A DNA stretch of 64,000 nt from Dromaius novaehollandiae. Taxonomy: Eukaryota > Chordata > Aves > Casuariiformes > Dromaiidae. The stretch is from NCBI RefSeq assembly GCF_036370855.1, contig NC_088101.1, positions 66,277,559 through 66,341,558 on the forward strand. Direction: 5' to 3'. Of this stretch, positions 1-10,289 are shown piece after piece. Under the pieces are notes generated by a model. That model saw only the letters and a list, made by a program, of their open reading frames with translations, was not told the origin of the DNA and did not search any database. The position numbers were made by a program, and so were the translations under genes. Within the stretch, counting starts at the first letter, position 1. Every line of letters begins with the position of its first letter.

Positions 1-292
1 CTTTATTATAGAAGGGTAAATTCACTAGCTTTCAGGAGCCTAATATGGTGTTAAGTATTTGAAAGGGCAACATTTTTCATATATTTCTCTATGGCTCATT
101 TTCCCAAAAATGTTAAATGAACTCAGCTGATTTGCAAACTGGACTATCAGTTTGCTAAATCAGAGGCGCTATATTGTACGGAGTCAAACAATGAGTGAGC
201 ACTGCTTTGCCAATATAAGGCAGAAGGATAATATTCCAACTCAATGTGGTAATCTCATACAAAATTATGCCCAGCCACAGGCACTGCTGATG
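1..292. other. AT-rich unique DNA, no gene seen
   Basis: No coding frame, RNA gene or recognisable repeat could be supported here. Open frames that cross this stretch owe their length to the GC-rich block that follows and have no recognisable domains. Confidence 0.6.
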
Positions 293-531
293 CCAACCGC
301 AACCCATGGGTGACTGCCCAGCTTGGCTCGAGTCCTGGCCCCGGCCCCAGCCCCAGCCTTGGCCCCAACCCACGGCGGTGCCCGATGCCCGGGGCTGGGG
401 CAGCCCCTGGCTGTCCCCAGCCGCGCTGCTCCCCAGCAGGGTGGTGGGACTGGCCGTGGTAGCGAGGCCCAGCCCAGCCCAAAGGGAGCTCCTACCAACA
501 CCAGCTCTGGCCCGGGGACCCCCCATGGCAC
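293..531. other. Isolated GC-rich, CpG-bearing block
   Basis: About 240 bases dominated by C-runs and GGCCCC/CAGCCCC words, with roughly a dozen CpG dinucleotides, set in DNA that is otherwise strongly AT-rich with few CpGs. Open frames exist on both strands (for example minus 155-526 and minus 265-531), but they are Gly/Pro/Ala/Trp-rich and follow base composition, so I do not call a protein. It could be a GC-rich internal part of an old LTR or retrotransposon 5' region, a decayed CpG island, or a degenerate C-rich repeat. I see no target-site duplication or polyadenylation signal that decides between these. Confidence 0.55.
339..366 (-). other. G-quadruplex motif
   Basis: On the + strand there are four CCCC runs at 339-342, 345-348, 351-354 and 363-366. 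Read on the minus strand, these are four GGGG runs with loops of 8, 2 and 2 bases, which satisfies the usual G-quadruplex pattern. The + strand could form the matching i-motif. Folding is an inference from the pattern. Confidence 0.6.
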
Positions 532-540
532 TCTGACACT

Positions 541-2849
541 ATTCTATTTTAAAGAAATTTTTGTGTAACACATAACTGTGTTATATTTGCTGGCTTTTCT
601 ATGACACTGAACTGTACTATGATGCGTACACTCTGTACGTGAATAGCTGTCTGAGCATAGAAATTACCAACAGGTCGTTTACAGAATACTAAGCAAAAGA
701 AGCTATGACAGAGAGCCTGGTGGGATCCTGGAAGGTAATGTAAAAAGCCAATGATAAGGTATGTTGAAGCATCACAATTTGTTTTCTGAAAATTAAATAA
801 CTAGAAAACCAATTTACCACTTGATCACAAACCCTAAATTCTTAATTTCTCATGCAGTTAATCAAATCAAGAGTTTTGATACGTCAATAAACACAGTATC
901 AGTAAAATTTCCATGATCATAGTGACATAACTCACTACAAAATATTTGTCAAATTTAATAAAGCACCTCATGCTGAATAACAAGCCAGAAAACTGATTAT
1001 TTACTAATCATGCTTTTTCCATTTGTGGAAAGGTGGAAAGGATAGGTATATAAAAGAAGAGGAGATGAAAAAAAGTCAGCTGAGTGAAGGAAAAAGCTAT
1101 TATTGGAATAAAGTACATTTTCATGGAAGGAAAGAAAACTTAACAACAAGTAGAAACATGGATACAGTTGTAGTGATTTTTAAGAAAAGATCACTGAGAC
1201 ATGACAGCCAATTTAAATACAAAGATACTTTCAACATCACCAAAAATACAAATGTTCATTAGGTACTATGCTCTTAAAGGAACATTATATGTGACAAAAC
1301 AAGGGACTCTTAAAAAAATAATGACAAGTTCGAAAATTTACTCTTTGAAAGCTAAGCACAACAGCTGGACAAAGAAGCAGGGCACTGAACCAAGTAGCAG
1401 ATATTAAAAATGAAACTGCATATGTCCATAAATTAATGTTTTGAGCTAAATTATAGTAAGGCTTTGTTTATATTAATAAATTAAACAGCTTCTGGGAATA
1501 TTCTTAGGCAATGGAGCATGATCATCTATAATGGTAAACCATTAGAACATTGCCTGACATGAGTTTGTCATGTGCCAATTAGTCTTTTGCAAATAATTAC
1601 TGGACACAGTTCAGCAGGCAGGAAGATCCAGGGGTTATTCTCAGCAGACAGTTTCAGTGCAGCCATTCTGTTTTGGAAGCTGAAAGAGCTTATGAGTGTA
1701 CACCAAGGCCCTTCCTTGTCAGTGCCCTCAGTGCCAGAGAACACTTTCAAGATGTTTAATTTATCAGTTTAGCTAAGGTGTAGTGTGTGTGGATCACCCA
1801 CTTGATAAAATAAGGAAAGTTTCTCCTCACTGAATAACCAGATCTCTTACAAGATGTGAGGACAGCTTGAAAGTTAGAGGAAGATTTAAAAACAAATTTG
1901 GATAGTATTTAGATGCAGAATGCATTGAAATAAAAATTTCAGATTTGTGGGTTCCATTAGTTTCTTGACAGGGGGAGGTGGGGGAAGAAAAAAAGAAAGC
2001 GCTTAATAAGTAATTGAGTAACAGATGGCTAAGGCATTATTTTACAGGAAGAGGGAACTTCCAGACAGAGCTGAATCTAAAGAAATCCTTGAAAACATTT
2101 TGAAAGAAAAAGTGCCTTTTCTTGAAAGCAAAAAAAAGACAATGAATCATCAGTACAAGGAGCTAACAACAATACAAATGCAAAATAAATATACCTTATC
2201 TTTGGTGTTTCCATTGACTTATTTAACACATCCCAGTTTCTAATGCTGCCTTTTCTTTCTTCCTTTTGTATGTGCCTAATTCTACTATGCATTTATATAT
2301 ATTCAACTTTGCATCCTTCTTGCCCTCATGCTTATTTTCTATTTCTCATTTTTCTTCAATACCAGAAAGAAATTTCCAGGATAGTGGAGAATGATGAATA
2401 GTAGAGAACTAGATGACACAATGTGTTCAGATATTTTTCAGAGACCTTTGTAAAAATCTGCACAAATAGCTATTAGTTATCACAGTAAGAGGTAGATGTT
2501 ATCATAAATCAAAAACTGACTAAAACAAAGCATGAGAATAATTAACCTGTTGTCAATGTGAAAACAAGATGACTGTATCTTAAAACAAGCACCAGTGTTT
2601 TGCAGTGTGTTATTCACTAATGCAGAAATAGTGATACTGGAAAACCAAATCATTTAGGATGTTAAGAAGATAGCTGACTGAGAAACTCCAGTGAGACCTA
2701 ATAGAAAGGTCAATGGGAACCTGGAGGAAACTCCAAGTTGGTAAAGGAAAAGGAATACAAAGCAATTATTTGAATATTAAGGCACATGATCAATAAGTTA
2801 TTTGCATAAGCTCCAGATATGGATATTGGCATTATACTGAACACGTCAA
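541..2849. other. AT-rich DNA, no gene seen
   Basis: No supported gene. There is a short purine-rich stretch at about 1970-2000 (two GGGGG runs, then A-rich) but no complete G-quadruplex. The last 200 bases may already be diffuse sequence from the CR1 relic that follows. Short open frames here (60-79 codons) are the length expected by chance in AT-rich DNA. Confidence 0.5.
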
Positions 2850-3120
2850 GTCCAATGGCTAAGACAATAGAAAAGAAGAAAAAAATGAGAAAAGAACTAA
2901 ACCAAAAAATAATATGGAAAAAATGTACACTTATGTGCTCTCATCTACAATACATGTTCATTTTTGGTCCCTTTGCAAGCAGGTTACAACTGAAGTAGAG
3001 GTCATTCAGAGTTAAGGGAGAAGAATGATTAAAACTATAAAAGCCTTTCATTTCAAGGAACTGAAAAGATTGTCAGCACTCTTGTGTCCTTAGAGATGAT
3101 CTGTAGGGAAAACAGAAAAG
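2850..3120 (+). mobile_element. Old CR1 LINE fragment, C-terminal part of reverse transcriptase
   Basis: Base order follows the part of CR1 ORF2 just after the reverse transcriptase palm: an A-rich stretch of the 'KKGIENK' type, then the box around the FW-S-P residues (about 2945-2970), then the Arg-rich 'QRRATRMIKG' region (about 3010-3040) and the 'YEERLK' region. All are broken by stops and shifts. This is recognition of the family from the order of conserved words; divergence is high, so it is an ancient copy. Both ends are unclear. Confidence 0.55.
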
Positions 3121-3739
3121 CTGAAGTATCTGCTTGTATTTTCCCATGTTTTTTACATTATCTTTTTCTCTTTTCTCCTCTTTATGTTGATGTTACTAAT
3201 GCACCTTCATATCTGTCAGAAGGACTATGGAGTTGATGAGCATTTTCTAAACACTTAGGATGAAATTTTGTATCAGGCTACACAAATTGCCCTCTTTCGG
3301 CTTGTACAATGTAAGAAGAATATTAACTTTCATTAAGAATAAAGTTTTGGCAAGATGATGTACAAGGTTATATAAATGGAGAATATGTAGAAGGGCGTGA
3401 AAGTATTTTAGCTGAGAATCTAGTCCTGCATCCTTTCCCTGTACTGAACATTGATTAATAGGAATTTCAATCAGAAGTGAAAGCCCCTCAAAAGTGGAAA
3501 AAAATGCTAGATACATATGTAAGCATGTTATATATGTAATCTATATTACATGCAGATATATAATTAATTTTCTATATGAATATATCTTTACATATATGTA
3601 TATATGCATGTATATAGACCTAAACTTAAAGACTAAGGTGGCACTCAGAAAGAGGGCCATTAAGCCAACACGGGGGAAGCTACGTAGAAGAAAACAATAC
3701 AAAGGTGAGATCATATTAGACAAAGGTTTTATGTGACAA
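3121..3739. other. AT-rich spacer with TA-rich low-complexity tract
   Basis: No gene. Positions about 3515-3620 are an imperfect alternating TA/TATATG tract with short self-complementary stretches (ATGTAAT and ATTACAT near 3533-3552). It separates two CR1 fragments. Confidence 0.5.
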
Positions 3740-4480
3740 CTCATAAACACAGTGGGAAGGACAGAGGTTTTTATAATTGGGAAATGAATCCGTGATAGGA
3801 AAGAGGAATACATTATAAGACAAAAGACAAAATATCAGATGATAGAAAATAAGTTAGAAATAGGACTGCTATAGGAGCATAAGAGAATACTAAAAAAATA
3901 AAAAGTGCTATATAATAAAATGAAGGCTGCACAAGAAGTTGTGAGATATAAAAGATTTTTCAAACATTCTGCAAGAGCCATGGGGTTAGAGAGTCAAAAG
4001 GACCCTTAAGTGATGGAAAGGGTGATTTATCAAACAGAAAAGACATACTTTGCAGGGAAGAATTTCAATGCGTTCTTTGCCACAGGTTTCATAAAGGAAT
4101 GTGAGACCCAAATGCCAGAATATCATTCACTTTTCAGAAAAAGATGAAGAAACAATGAAAGAAATAAAAATTTACTGTAGAATAGGATACTGATTAAGAA
4201 ATCATCATATCTGAATATGGACATCTCTGAATCCCAGTGAAAGCAAAAAAAAATTGGATACCTTTAGTAGATATTTGACATTTATTAGGAAAATAATTCT
4301 TACCAGAAGGCTGGGGAGAAACTGAGGAAGCCTCTATATTGCAAAAGTGGTCCTTGAAAAGATTCTGGTGTGTGAACATATTCAAACATGATTAAAGGAG
4401 TAAAGGAATTCAAAACCAGAAAAACAAATAACACTAGAGAAAATCAAAAAATTAGACTATATAATTAAGATTTTATTGTA
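3740..4480 (+). mobile_element. Old CR1 LINE fragment, endonuclease-RT linker of ORF2
   Basis: A single reading frame (codons beginning at 3953) reads RFFKHS at 3953-3970 and FNAFFATGF at 4064-4090. These are the two landmarks of the CR1 ORF2 linker between endonuclease and reverse transcriptase, at the expected spacing and in the same frame, with one in-frame stop (TAA) between them. The A-rich, Lys-coding text before it (about 3800-3950) fits the basic region of the same linker, and 4380-4420 resembles the 'RVLKEL' start of the RT. It is inactive, with many stops and shifts outside the central 200 bases. Confidence 0.7.
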
Positions 4481-5528
4481 CATACAGATGGAAGTTATCA
4501 AGCCAAGCTCCATTTGGATAAAATGGCAAAATGCAAAAAATGTCTTCTGTGTTGCACCATAATTACCTCATCTCCCCTCCTCACCTCACCACACCTCACA
4601 TCCCCACGCTTCCTTGTTGCTCCTCACCAATCCCCTCTACTCTTTTTTAAAAGGAAAGATAATCTCCAAAATAAAATTTTCTCCTTCTTGCTTAGGAGAA
4701 ACTTCTCTCTCCAAGCACAAAGCTTTTATGAATTTCTAGTTCATGGTCAACCTGTACAGTACACACAGGGAAAAACAGTATTACTTGCTTGCTTGAGATA
4801 AATGAGTTTTCAGGCTCTGTTCTGGCTTCCTGACCAACCATTCCTGACTGACAGTTTGCCAGCTGAGGATTTTCATAAGGATGAGAGAAAAGTTTCAGAT
4901 TTGCACTAAGAGTGATGTAGCTGATCATCTTCAGACTCAAAATTATTTCTTTACTTAGTTTTTCTTCGTCAGGTCTCCTTATATCAGCAGGCCCTTTCCA
5001 TTGGAAGTACCTTGCCAAGTACAACCATGAGCTTTTTCACGGCTGCATTGCACTAACGGCTCAGAGTGATTATAACCTCCTCATTGCTTTCAGTTTAGAA
5101 ATGCTACTTCGCCTGGTATTCTTCAATATATTCACAATTATTCCTTTCAGTTTTAACTGCTTTTTTCCACTGAGATATTGGCACGATGACATTTATGTAT
5201 TTATTTCCTAAACCCTTACACATCTGTGGAATTTTTCATTGCAAAGCAGAGGCCCACAGTCTATTTCGATTTAAAATGAAAGTCCATGATCCAGAACATT
5301 TGTGGAATTAATGATGTTTTTTCCCTTATTATCATCCAGTTTTATTGCTGTGAAGTATCATATGTAGCTGTCTGTATCAGCAAATACTCATTTCCATTAC
5401 AGTGGAATGGACTGTTTGTTAAATCTTGCCATAATCTCCCTGGTTTCTCTGTTATTGGTGTTTACTTTTACTGAAGTCCCTGTGATAGTGACAGCTTTTA
5501 CACTTTTCTACAGCTCCTGCTATTAGGG
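4481..5528. other. No gene seen; pyrimidine-rich patch
   Basis: Positions 4563-4660 are C/T-rich with repeated CTCACC words. A 110-codon minus frame at 4692-5024 has no recognisable motif and AT-rich composition, so I treat it as chance. Text at about 5280-6180 may contain a very diffuse antisense LINE relic, but I could not anchor it to a conserved motif. Confidence 0.4.
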
Positions 5529-5551
5529 TTTTTTTTTTTTTTTTTTTTTTT
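5529..5551. repeat. Poly(T) tract, 23 bases
   Basis: Uninterrupted T23. On the minus strand this is A23, as left by retrotransposed RNA tails, but no recognisable element body lies next to it. Confidence 0.9.
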
Positions 5552-8048
5552 CTTCCTGTGCTAGGTCAGAATATCAATTTCCTTTCCTGCTGTTAACATT
5601 TTTCCATTTATAAGTGTCATTTGTGTTTGCCATCTCATTCCCAGTTTCATTGTCTATGGTATTATTATTTTCTCTCCTTAGAGCATGAGACTATACATTT
5701 CACAGAACTCATCTTTGTGGATGGAGTATGGCCATGTTTGAATGGATACTTCTTACCTTTCCACAGGCTATCCTCATCTTATCTTCCTTACAGGTGGCAA
5801 TCTTTCATCTTTCCTAGTCTGCTGTTGAATTTATGGTTTTGCTTCGCTCACAGGTAGACACTGCCCTTTGTCAAGTGAATTCATACTTGTCTTTTTCATT
5901 TATGTTACTAATATGTGTCACCAAATCATTTTTATTTGAAATGTGCCAAGCAACATGTTGAGAACAAAAATTTCTTTTCTTGTTTTGCATGGTGTCTGAC
6001 TCTTGTTTTGTATGCCTGCAGTTTCAGGAGACGATTTCTTTATGTTATGAAACTCAATATTTAAGGAATTAAAATCTTCCATGATTCCATACTTACTAAT
6101 AACCACCATAATAATTATTGTTATGTGCATTCCTTGTGAGACACTTTCAGACAAATAAAAGAGAATATTCTTGCCCCAAATAACTTACAAGATATCTCTG
6201 TCTCCTTTATTCTGCCTACTAGCAACGTGGCAGTTTAATATAATCACAAATACTAATTTAGAACTATGCTTCTGATGTGGTGCGATAACTGTTTGTGGAG
6301 AAGGAGCAATTACAGTATTTGCAATAGGTGTGCAAAAATCAAAGGTCTAAGATTAAGATGAAGAGTAGGAGAATAAAGAGGCACAGCAATATGATTACGT
6401 AATTGCTTTGGCAGGTAGTGAATGTTGTTTCAGCAGGCTCTATGTAATTCACAGTGGTCACACACTTTAAAGTATGTTTTAGTTGGAAGCATTGCAGTTA
6501 CCTGATGAAAAGCTTCCCATTCCTTTTACAAGGAGGGAGTTATATAAAAAAAGGAAGAGAGAAGAAAATAATGGAACAGAGAGTAAGAGAAAATGATCAG
6601 AGTATTAAAATGTTAGCTCTGGGGTCTAAGAGAGACAGGGAGATGGAAATATGGGAATGACTGATATTGTCTAAAATAATATACATTATGTGAATTAGAG
6701 AGAGGGGTCTTCCAAGCTCAGGATTCTGGAAAGACTGCTGTCCAGACCTTTGAAACAGGATGAGTCTCAGGATTTAAGAAAACATATGCTAATATGCCAG
6801 TATACATCGACTAGGGAAGGAATATTAAAATTATATTAAAATTGAGAATACATAAAAATTACGATGTTATCAACCTTGCTGTGCACATTCGATATGTCTA
6901 TACCAAGAAAAAAATAGATAGTCAGTTCATAGAGATATTCCTCTGGATATTCCTCAGCTATATTCTGAAGAGAAGGGAGAGTCATCGGAAGATTTCTTTA
7001 TAAGAAAGATTGCTCTGCATGTTTTATTTCCAGCTGAGAAAAAAACAAACACATCCCATGGTCACTAATTTAATCTTCACTGCAAGTGTTGAGAAACATC
7101 AGTAGTCACTTCAAAGAGATTTTGTATGCATCATATTTTGTTTTCCAGTAGGCAAATGAAAAGACTGATATCAGAAAGACCATCTTCATTGCTGCTTAAC
7201 ACTAGGGTGGCCTTCTCAAAATATGTCTGTAAAAAGATTTACAGATGTCCTGTGGTCCATTAAGCAGGTGTTAGACACAGAGCTGCGTTGTCATCCTGCA
7301 GGGCTGCAAAGGCACTGATGTCTTTGTACTGATCAGTCATTTAGCACAGATAGCTATCAGCATGCTATCTCATATTGGAGTTATTGTGGGGGAGCAGCAG
7401 CAAAGAAAGTGATATGCAGTAGAAGCAATTTTGCTCATGTAATAAATAAAGACGAGACTTTCAGAAGCCTGCATTGTCAAGGGTTATAAAAAAAAAGTTC
7501 ATTGGGTTGCCTGGAGCTTTAAGAATTGAAACAATTTGCAGAACATAGGTAGTTTGTTGATCTTTTTCTAAAATGGGGAATCCATGTCACAGTTAAAAGG
7601 CAAAATAATAATTTGTCCAAGTCAAGAAACTCAAAGACACACTATGTGCTGTTGGCTTAACAGATTAATGGTGTGTTTAAATTTACATGTGCAGTTTAGC
7701 CCTTATGAATCTACTAGATTCGAAATGTGTGTGTGTGTGCATATGAAATCTTAAAGCACTGAATTGCTTTAATAGGAGAAGAATACCCCATAAAAATGAT
7801 GATAATGGGTTGCACAAGTCTCTTGTAGCAACTTAAAGGTTTAAGAAAAGAGAGTAAGCAAGGGTCATCTATGGAAGATGCTTTTCTCTTGAAATATCTT
7901 CCTAACTTCTGGTAGCCAGAGGTTTAGAAATTTTCAGAGTTGAACATTTTCATTTGAAGCTTCTGATTTCATACATCTTGATGATACTATCTTCCATAAA
8001 TGTGTTTAATCCTACTTAAAACCTTGGGAGGCCTCTACTGTAGCTATC
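5552..8048. other. AT-rich DNA, no gene seen
   Basis: No supported gene. Contains a short (TG)7 run at 7726-7739. The 7240-7480 segment is more complex in composition than its surroundings and is discussed as a possible conserved non-coding element. Confidence 0.5.
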
Positions 8049-8120
8049 CACATGATAGCTAATTGCATTGTGAAGCTTACATTCCTATATAAGTTCCATG
8101 ATGCAATTAGCTATCATATG
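8049..8120. repeat. Near-perfect 72-nt inverted repeat (pre-miRNA-like hairpin)
   Basis: Positions 8052-8068 pair perfectly, 17 of 17, with 8101-8117. Outside this, 8051/8118 is a mismatch and 8049-8050 pair with 8119-8120. Inside, pairing continues through two G:U pairs and then mostly Watson-Crick pairs (mismatches at 8073/8096 and 8080/8089) down to a TCCT tetraloop at 8083-8086. About 31 pairs form in 72 bases, which is the size and shape of a microRNA precursor. Nearly all pairs also hold for the complementary strand except the G:U ones. No flanking terminal motif shows it to be a MITE. The structure is seen directly; a function is not. Confidence 0.7.
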
Positions 8121-8199
8121 AAAAAGTATTTCTTATTTGATTTTTAACCTTCTGCTTGATAATTCCATTTACTTCTGCCTACTTACTAAGAGGAGTAAC

Positions 8200-9206
8200 T
8201 GGTAGCCATTTCCTGTTGAGCTTTTTCATACCATACATGATATGTTTAGACCTGTATTATAGCCCTTTTTTATTGTGTCTTTTCTAGATTGAAGTGCATG
8301 GCCCATTCATTCTCTCCTAATATGACATTCTTTTCCTTTTTCATTTCCATTTCAGGGAATTCCAGAAATCCATTTCCACTTCAGTGATCGTTTTGTCACT
8401 ATTCTCTGTGTCTTTTCTAGTCCTTTTGGAAATGAGTAGACTAGACTTGAATGCAATCCTGAAGATCCAGGTGCATCAAAGATTAATATAATGGTATAAT
8501 TATATTGCTTTTTGCTTCCAGTTCCTTCCTAACAGTCTACTACCATTTCCAGCTGTCACTGACAATTTCAGAACATGATCCACAGTCTTTCTAAGATTTG
8601 TTTCCTGGCTTTTAATAGCTGATTTAGAACCCATCACTATACATGTATAATTAGAGTTGCGTTTCTAAATATGCTTTATTTTGCTTATATCAATGCTGAA
8701 TTTCCCCTGCTATTCCATTATCCAATTGCTTTTCAAAGTTAACATTACACTGATTAACTTGAATAATTTTGTAGCAGCATCAAACTTTGTCATTCACTTT
8801 CCCATTTCTGTTCTGAGATCACATAGCATCTTCACATCAGGGGCCATAGCAGATGTATGTTGCTGATCTACCATCAAAACCAATTGCTTATTCCTATCCT
8901 TAGTTTCTTACCTTCAAAATATTTTAACCATGAAAAGACCATGCCTCTTCCCTTTTGTTTCTATCAAAGTCTTTGGTGAAGTACAGTGTCCAGTTTTTGG
9001 GAAATCCGTGTGCATGACTTCAGCATATTGCCTTCACCCAAATGCTCTCTGACATTTTCAGAGAACTAAAAAGCTTGTGATGCATAACTTCCTTTATTTC
9101 CTGTGTTAACACTACCTCAGTATACTGTACATGTCTATGGAATGTGCCTACATTAGTGTTTTAGTTCAGATAAGGAAGCAATTTTCAATCTAATCTCCTG
9201 GTCATC
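8200..9206 (-). mobile_element. Old CR1 LINE, 3' half of RT (interrupted copy, part 1)
   Basis: Read on the minus strand, one frame gives KFDAATKLF at 8761-8787, a decayed form of the KFADDTKLF block that carries the catalytic Asp-Asp of CR1 reverse transcriptase. Text on either side runs in CR1 ORF2 order: the region before the FADD block lies at 8800-9150, and the 'LGV' / 'KTVDH' region and the 'LEYCVQFW'-type region lie toward 8200-8600. Stops are frequent and one catalytic Asp is replaced, so it cannot be functional. The same element appears to resume after 10290, beyond a younger insertion. Confidence 0.7.
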
Positions 9207-9210
9207 ACTA

Positions 9211-10285
9211 CTTAGAATCATACAATTAAGGTGGGAAAGGACCTGAGGAGGTGTCTAGTCAAACCTTCTGCTCAAAGCAGGGTTAGCTATGGGATTAGAC
9301 TGGGTTGCTCAGTGCTTGATCCAGTCTGGTCTTGAAAACCTTCAAGGATGGAGACTGTACAACCTCTCTGGGTGACTTCTTCCTGTGCTTGACCCCATGG
9401 TGAAAAAGTTTTTCCTTATATCCAGTTGGACCCTCTCTTTTTTTCAATTCATGCCTGTTATCTCTCATCCTCCCGTCCTGCACCACTGTGAAAAGCCTCA
9501 CTCCATCTTCTTGAAAACCTTCACATAGGTATTGGAAGGTGGCTATTAGGTGACCCCAAAGACGAAGAGGTAAATAAGTGTTTTCTCTTCATGTGCAAAT
9601 CCAAAGGTGGCAATCAAATTCATCAGGCAGGATTTACCCTGGTAGACGCATACCGACTATTCTCGAAAATCTTTTCTCCTTCATGCATCCTTCCCGTAAT
9701 TAAGGCTTGAGCTCCCGGCACAGTAGGGTTTCTGTGAAGACCCTGTTGATCTCCCGTGCATTCTTCCTTAAGGGGTGGAGTCTGCTCACCACTTTCTGAC
9801 GCGTCTTCATTGGGGACTCCGCGCCGCAGCCAGAGCACACCTCCTGCAGGTAAGGACACAACTCTCCCCAGCCCCAGGAAGAGGCACCAGGCACTGGACA
9901 GCAGCGTCCCCTCTCAGGATTTCTGTTGGGTCAAGGCCTCTGATGTGCTACGGACAGTCACTGCAGCCTGTGCTGGAGACCGTGTGAGGTCGTACATCAC
10001 CGCTGCCACTGTACAGGCTTCAGCAGATTCTGAGCCCCTTTGTGCCCTGCTGTGACAACTGCTGCCATTCTAGAAGCTATGTCTGGAAGCTGCGCTTTGG
10101 GAACTCTGCACTTACCATGCTTTGATTCATACCTTAAAGTGTTTTGGAGAATATGAACTGGCTTACTTGTGGATAAACTGAACCATAAATTATACTCCTG
10201 ATGCACTCCTAATGCCAATGGATGCCCTGTTCATGGGAATAGACTAGAGCTAGTCTGAAGTAAAAACCTCCAGAAAATTTAAAAT
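9211..10285 (-). mobile_element. Younger avian-type CR1, internally deleted, inserted in the older copy
   Basis: The 3' end is at 9211-9290, with the avian CR1 antisense signature (AGAATCATA, then GGACCT and CTAGTCAAACC). It continues on the minus strand into the ORF2 C terminus (9295-9501) and, near 9610-9640, a short RT piece reading GKSCLMNLIATF. Next comes a GC- and CpG-rich stretch (about 9690-9960) whose minus frame includes KVVSRLHPLRKNAREINR. This resembles the charged coiled-coil-like segment of CR1 ORF1. Most of ORF2 is missing between these parts, so this looks like a full-length-derived but heavily deleted copy. The right (5') boundary is uncertain, between about 10060 and 10290. 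Confidence 0.65.
9295..9501 (-). pseudogene. CR1 ORF2 C-terminal remnant (68 codons)
   Basis: The minus frame ends in SPREVVQSPSLKVFKTRLDQ, the hallmark C-terminal box of CR1 ORF2, preceded by the RDNRHELKKR block. These sequences follow the RT domain in the intact polyprotein. The frame is open over this length, but the upstream RT is almost completely deleted, so it is a relic. Its integrity compared with the surrounding old CR1 supports a younger age. Confidence 0.8.
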
Positions 10286-10289
10286 GTCA

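Noticed and set aside
155..526. Gly/Trp/Pro-rich open frames over the GC block on both strands
   Set aside because: Open on several frames at once because C/G-runs lack stop codons; no protein family recognised.
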